Part shown: positions 61,952 through 64,000 of the stretch, piece after piece | Position numbering within the stretch: position 1 is the stretch's first letter | How the letters are laid out: the number at the start of each line of letters is the position of its first letter | From: Desulfovibrio sp. | Lineage (GTDB): Bacteria; Desulfobacterota; Desulfovibrionia; Desulfovibrionales; Desulfovibrionaceae | DNA: 64,000 nucleotides | Direction of reading: 5' to 3' | Assembly: GCA_017528345.1 (NCBI GenBank) | Contig: JAFXOX010000009.1 | Span: forward strand, 1 to 64,000 | Made by a program: the position numbers and the translations under genes | Notes under the pieces: model-generated | What the model was told of the DNA's origin: nothing | The model's database searches: none | What the model saw: the letters and a program-made list of their open reading frames with translations, nothing else

Positions 61952-62911
61952 ATGGACGCGTTTAAAGAGTTTCAGGGAAAAGATATCAGCGCCGCCATTG
62001 CCGAAGCGTGCAGTTATTTTGGTGTGAGTCGAGAGCAGCTAGAGATCGAAATTCTGCGCGATGCTAAAAGTGGTATCTTTGGTATTGTCAGTACGTGTAA
62101 AGCTTCCGTGCGTGCGCGGCTTTTGCAGCCGGAAGATGCGGCAAAACCAGAACCTGTCGAGCCAGAGTACGTCAAAGTTCAGGATCAGGAAAAATGCCTC
62201 AGTCAGAGCCGTCGCAAGCCTCGCCAAAGCAACGTTAAGCGCGGCATGGTAAAGGTAAGAGCTGAAGAAACTGCCATCCCAAGAGCTCCGCAGCCCGAGA
62301 AACAGAACTCAGTGCAGAAAGAGCCGGTTTTTGACCCCTTTGAGAAAACCTTTCCTTCAGAGGATATGCCCGATGAGCTTCCGGAAGGCTTGCCGTTGCT
62401 TTCTGCAGAGCAACTTGCTTCGGAGGATTTCAGGGTATTTTTAGAAGAGGTGCTGCAGAAGATCATATCCACGATCATTGGTGAAAAGGTCGCATTGCAA
62501 ATTGAAGTGTTTCAAAACAGCGTGCGTGTACATATCGATAGCGGCGATTACTCGGGACTGCTTATAGGTCGTGAAGGTCAGACTCTGGTGGCCATTCAGT
62601 ACCTGACATCGCGTATTCTCACTCATAAGCTGGGAGCTGCTGTGCGTTTGCAGCTTGATGCCGGAGAATACCGTCAGCGTCAGGAGGAAAAACTGCACGA
62701 AATTGCCATTGCGCTTGCCGAGCGCGCACGCCAGACTGGCCGATCCTTTTCCACGCGTCCTCTTTCTAGCTATCATCGGCGTGTTGTGCACCTCTGTCTT
62801 CAGGATGCTCAGGATATTCAGACCCGCAGTATCGGTGTCGGATCCATGAAGCGCGTTGTGATTATGTGCAAACGTGTGGAAAAAGGTGAGAGCGGAGCTT
62901 GTGAGGCATGA
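61952..62911 (+). CDS. jag: Jag/KhpB RNA-binding protein
   Basis: 319 aa. N-terminal Jag_N domain (MDAFKEFQGKDISAAIAEACSYFGVS, residues 1-50), an acidic/basic linker, a KH domain (GLLIGREGQTLVAIQYLTSRIL near 205-226) and a C-terminal R3H domain with RPLSSYHRRVVHLCLQDA. KhpB-type proteins bind RNA and link to cell-division and wall synthesis in Gram-positives. The linker is longer than in Firmicutes. Its stop overlaps the mnmE start (ATGA). Confidence 0.92.
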   Translation: MDAFKEFQGKDISAAIAEACSYFGVSREQLEIEILRDAKSGIFGIVSTCKASVRARLLQPEDAAKPEPVEPEYVKVQDQEKCLSQSRRKPRQSNVKRGMVKVRAEETAIPRAPQPEKQNSVQKEPVFDPFEKTFPSEDMPDELPEGLPLLSAEQLASEDFRVFLEEVLQKIISTIIGEKVALQIEVFQNSVRVHIDSGDYSGLLIGREGQTLVAIQYLTSRILTHKLGAAVRLQLDAGEYRQRQEEKLHEIAIALAERARQTGRSFSTRPLSSYHRRVVHLCLQDAQDIQTRSIGVGSMKRVVIMCKRVEKGESGACEA

Positions 62912-64000
62912 CAACCATTGCTGCGGTGGCTACACCTCCGGGCAATGGCGCCATCGGCATTGTGCGCATTTCAGGCCCTCAGGCGCTTCCTCTCCTTGAA
63001 CAGACAATTTCTCCCTGTGCTTCGGGTTTTGAGCATTTCAAACCCTGGGTTTTGCATCGCGCCCGTTTTCGGGCAGAAGATGGTACTTTTCTCGATGATG
63101 TGCTCGGCGTCTATATGCCGGCACCTAGGACCTACAGCGGCGAAGACATGGCGGAAATCCACTGTCATGGCAATCCTCTGATTCTTCAGACAGTCTTGTC
63201 CCGCCTTTATGATCTAGGAGCCCAGCCCGCCGAACGTGGAGAATTTACCAAACGAGCCTTTTTGCATGGCCGGATTGACTTAAGTCAGGCAGAAGCCGTC
63301 GGCGAACTTATTGGCGCCGTTTCCCGATCTGCCCTGGCAGACGGCGTTCAGAGGCTTTGCGGACATCTTTCGCAAAAAGTGGCGGATCTGCGGGCCGAAG
63401 TCGACAGGCTGCGTGGCGAGCTTGCCGTAGCTTGTGATTTTCCGGATGATGAAGTGGAGTGCCTGGAGCGTGGCTCTTTCCTTGAGACCCTTGAAGGGTT
63501 GGATAAGCGTCTTTCCCAGCTTGTAGAGGGCAGTGAGCGTGGCCGCCTGATGCAGGAGGGTGCCCGCGTTGTGCTTGCAGGTGCCGTCAATGCTGGCAAG
63601 TCAAGTCTGATGAATGCGCTGCTTGGTCGTGAGCGTGCTTTAGTGACGGAAATTGCCGGCACTACGCGTGATTTCCTTGAAGAGATTTGTGATCTTGACG
63701 GCCTGCCGGTTCGACTCATTGACACAGCTGGCTTGCACGCTTCAAGTCAGGATCCCGTGGAAAAGTTGGGCATTGCCCGCGGTCAGGCCTGCCTTGAGCA
63801 CTGTGATGCCATTGTTCTTGTTTTTGACCAAAGTCTCTGGCACGGGCGGCAAGAGGCGCTCGTCTGCCCCGATGCCCAGTATGCGGATATTTTAACCCAG
63901 TATGAGCACGTCCCTGTGCTCCTAGTCTGGAATAAAACGGATCTTGAACCCACTTGGAGCGGCCCTCCAGCCTGGGCACAGGGCTATGCCAACTGTGCTG
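62908..64000 (+). CDS. mnmE: tRNA modification GTPase MnmE (3' end outside window)
   Basis: 364 codons visible, cut by the window end. N-terminal formyl-tetrahydrofolate-binding domain: TIAAVATPPGNGAIGIVRISG, YSGEDMAEIHCHGNPLI and RRGEFTKRAF-like AERGEFTKRAFLHGRIDLSQAEAV. The central helical domain encloses the G domain: GAVNAGKSSL (G1, near 228), EIAGTTRD (G2), DTAG (G3) and NKTD (G4). With MnmG it installs cmnm5U34. ATG 62908 overlaps the jag stop by four bases. Confidence 0.96.
   Translation, partial: MTTIAAVATPPGNGAIGIVRISGPQALPLLEQTISPCASGFEHFKPWVLHRARFRAEDGTFLDDVLGVYMPAPRTYSGEDMAEIHCHGNPLILQTVLSRLYDLGAQPAERGEFTKRAFLHGRIDLSQAEAVGELIGAVSRSALADGVQRLCGHLSQKVADLRAEVDRLRGELAVACDFPDDEVECLERGSFLETLEGLDKRLSQLVEGSERGRLMQEGARVVLAGAVNAGKSSLMNALLGRERALVTEIAGTTRDFLEEICDLDGLPVRLIDTAGLHASSQDPVEKLGIARGQACLEHCDAIVLVFDQSLWHGRQEALVCPDAQYADILTQYEHVPVLLVWNKTDLEPTWSGPPAWAQGYANCA

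Overview
The window reads as chromosome from a sulfate-reducer-type deltaproteobacterium, most likely family Desulfovibrionaceae. The reasons are a rubredoxin with the rare C-x4-C spacing known from Desulfovibrio rubredoxin-2, a PxxKW-type cysteine-rich protein, very large 2-hydroxyacyl-CoA-dehydratase-type activase and RACo-like ASKHA redox activators, a minimal MinD/FlhG plus FliM flagellar set, and the local gene orders (corC-lnt-prfB-flhG; thrS-infC-rpmI-rplT-pheS-pheT; rpmH-rnpA-yidD-yidC-jag-mnmE). Genus and species cannot be read from the sequence. Most of the window is densely packed housekeeping DNA with many 1-30 nt overlaps and few long gaps.

Layout. 1-9034: nucleotide house-cleaning (Maf), a phosphodiesterase, a Trm112-like protein, a PHP phosphatase, a c-di-GMP phosphodiesterase, UDP-glucuronate decarboxylase, TatD, MnmA, DapA and HU. 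9047-9235: remnant of an IS200/IS605-type element directly in front of the HU gene. 9424-18939: a minus-strand block with FlhG, a degenerate GGDEF-like protein, RF2 (with a programmed +1 frameshift), Lnt, a CorC-like CBS protein, a PilZ protein, MnmG and an M20 peptidase. 19150-23392: rubredoxin, UvrC, PxxKW protein, amidohydrolase and tRNA-Val(GAC) with a clear promoter. 23572-31053: the translation cluster thrS-infC-rpmI-rplT-pheS-x-pheT and a MerR regulator; infC starts with AUA inside the end of thrS. 31050-35035: rpe, tkt and pgk.

35370-40851 is the accessory region. It is a compact (about 5.5 kb) integrated element inserted into a protein-coding gene. Removing the element at a shared 7-nt core rejoins the two gene halves in phase and restores a continuous, family-like protein sequence. 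The element has a tyrosine integrase at one end, copies of an arm-type site at both ends, an AlpA-like regulator/excisionase, a candidate replication initiator followed by an iteron array with 21/22-bp spacing and an AT-rich 12-mer region, an ERCC4-fold nuclease, a very acidic small protein and two small unknown proteins. No capsid, conjugation or packaging genes are visible, so it looks like a satellite or integrated mini-replicon. This is the most likely undescribed system in the window.

41801-54710: a methyltransferase and a 1397-residue acyl-CoA dehydratase activase, FliM, a RACo-like ferredoxin/ASKHA protein, an Rsm22-like methyltransferase, a YdjM-like membrane hydrolase, the lipid II flippase MurJ and a short RNase II/R-type exonuclease. 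54957-59133: envelope proteins (BI-1/YccA, a secreted VWA-OmpA fusion, a lysine-rich lipoprotein, a secreted basic protein) and shikimate kinase. 59298-64000: the conserved rpmH-rnpA-yidD-yidC-jag-mnmE operon, cut by the window end.
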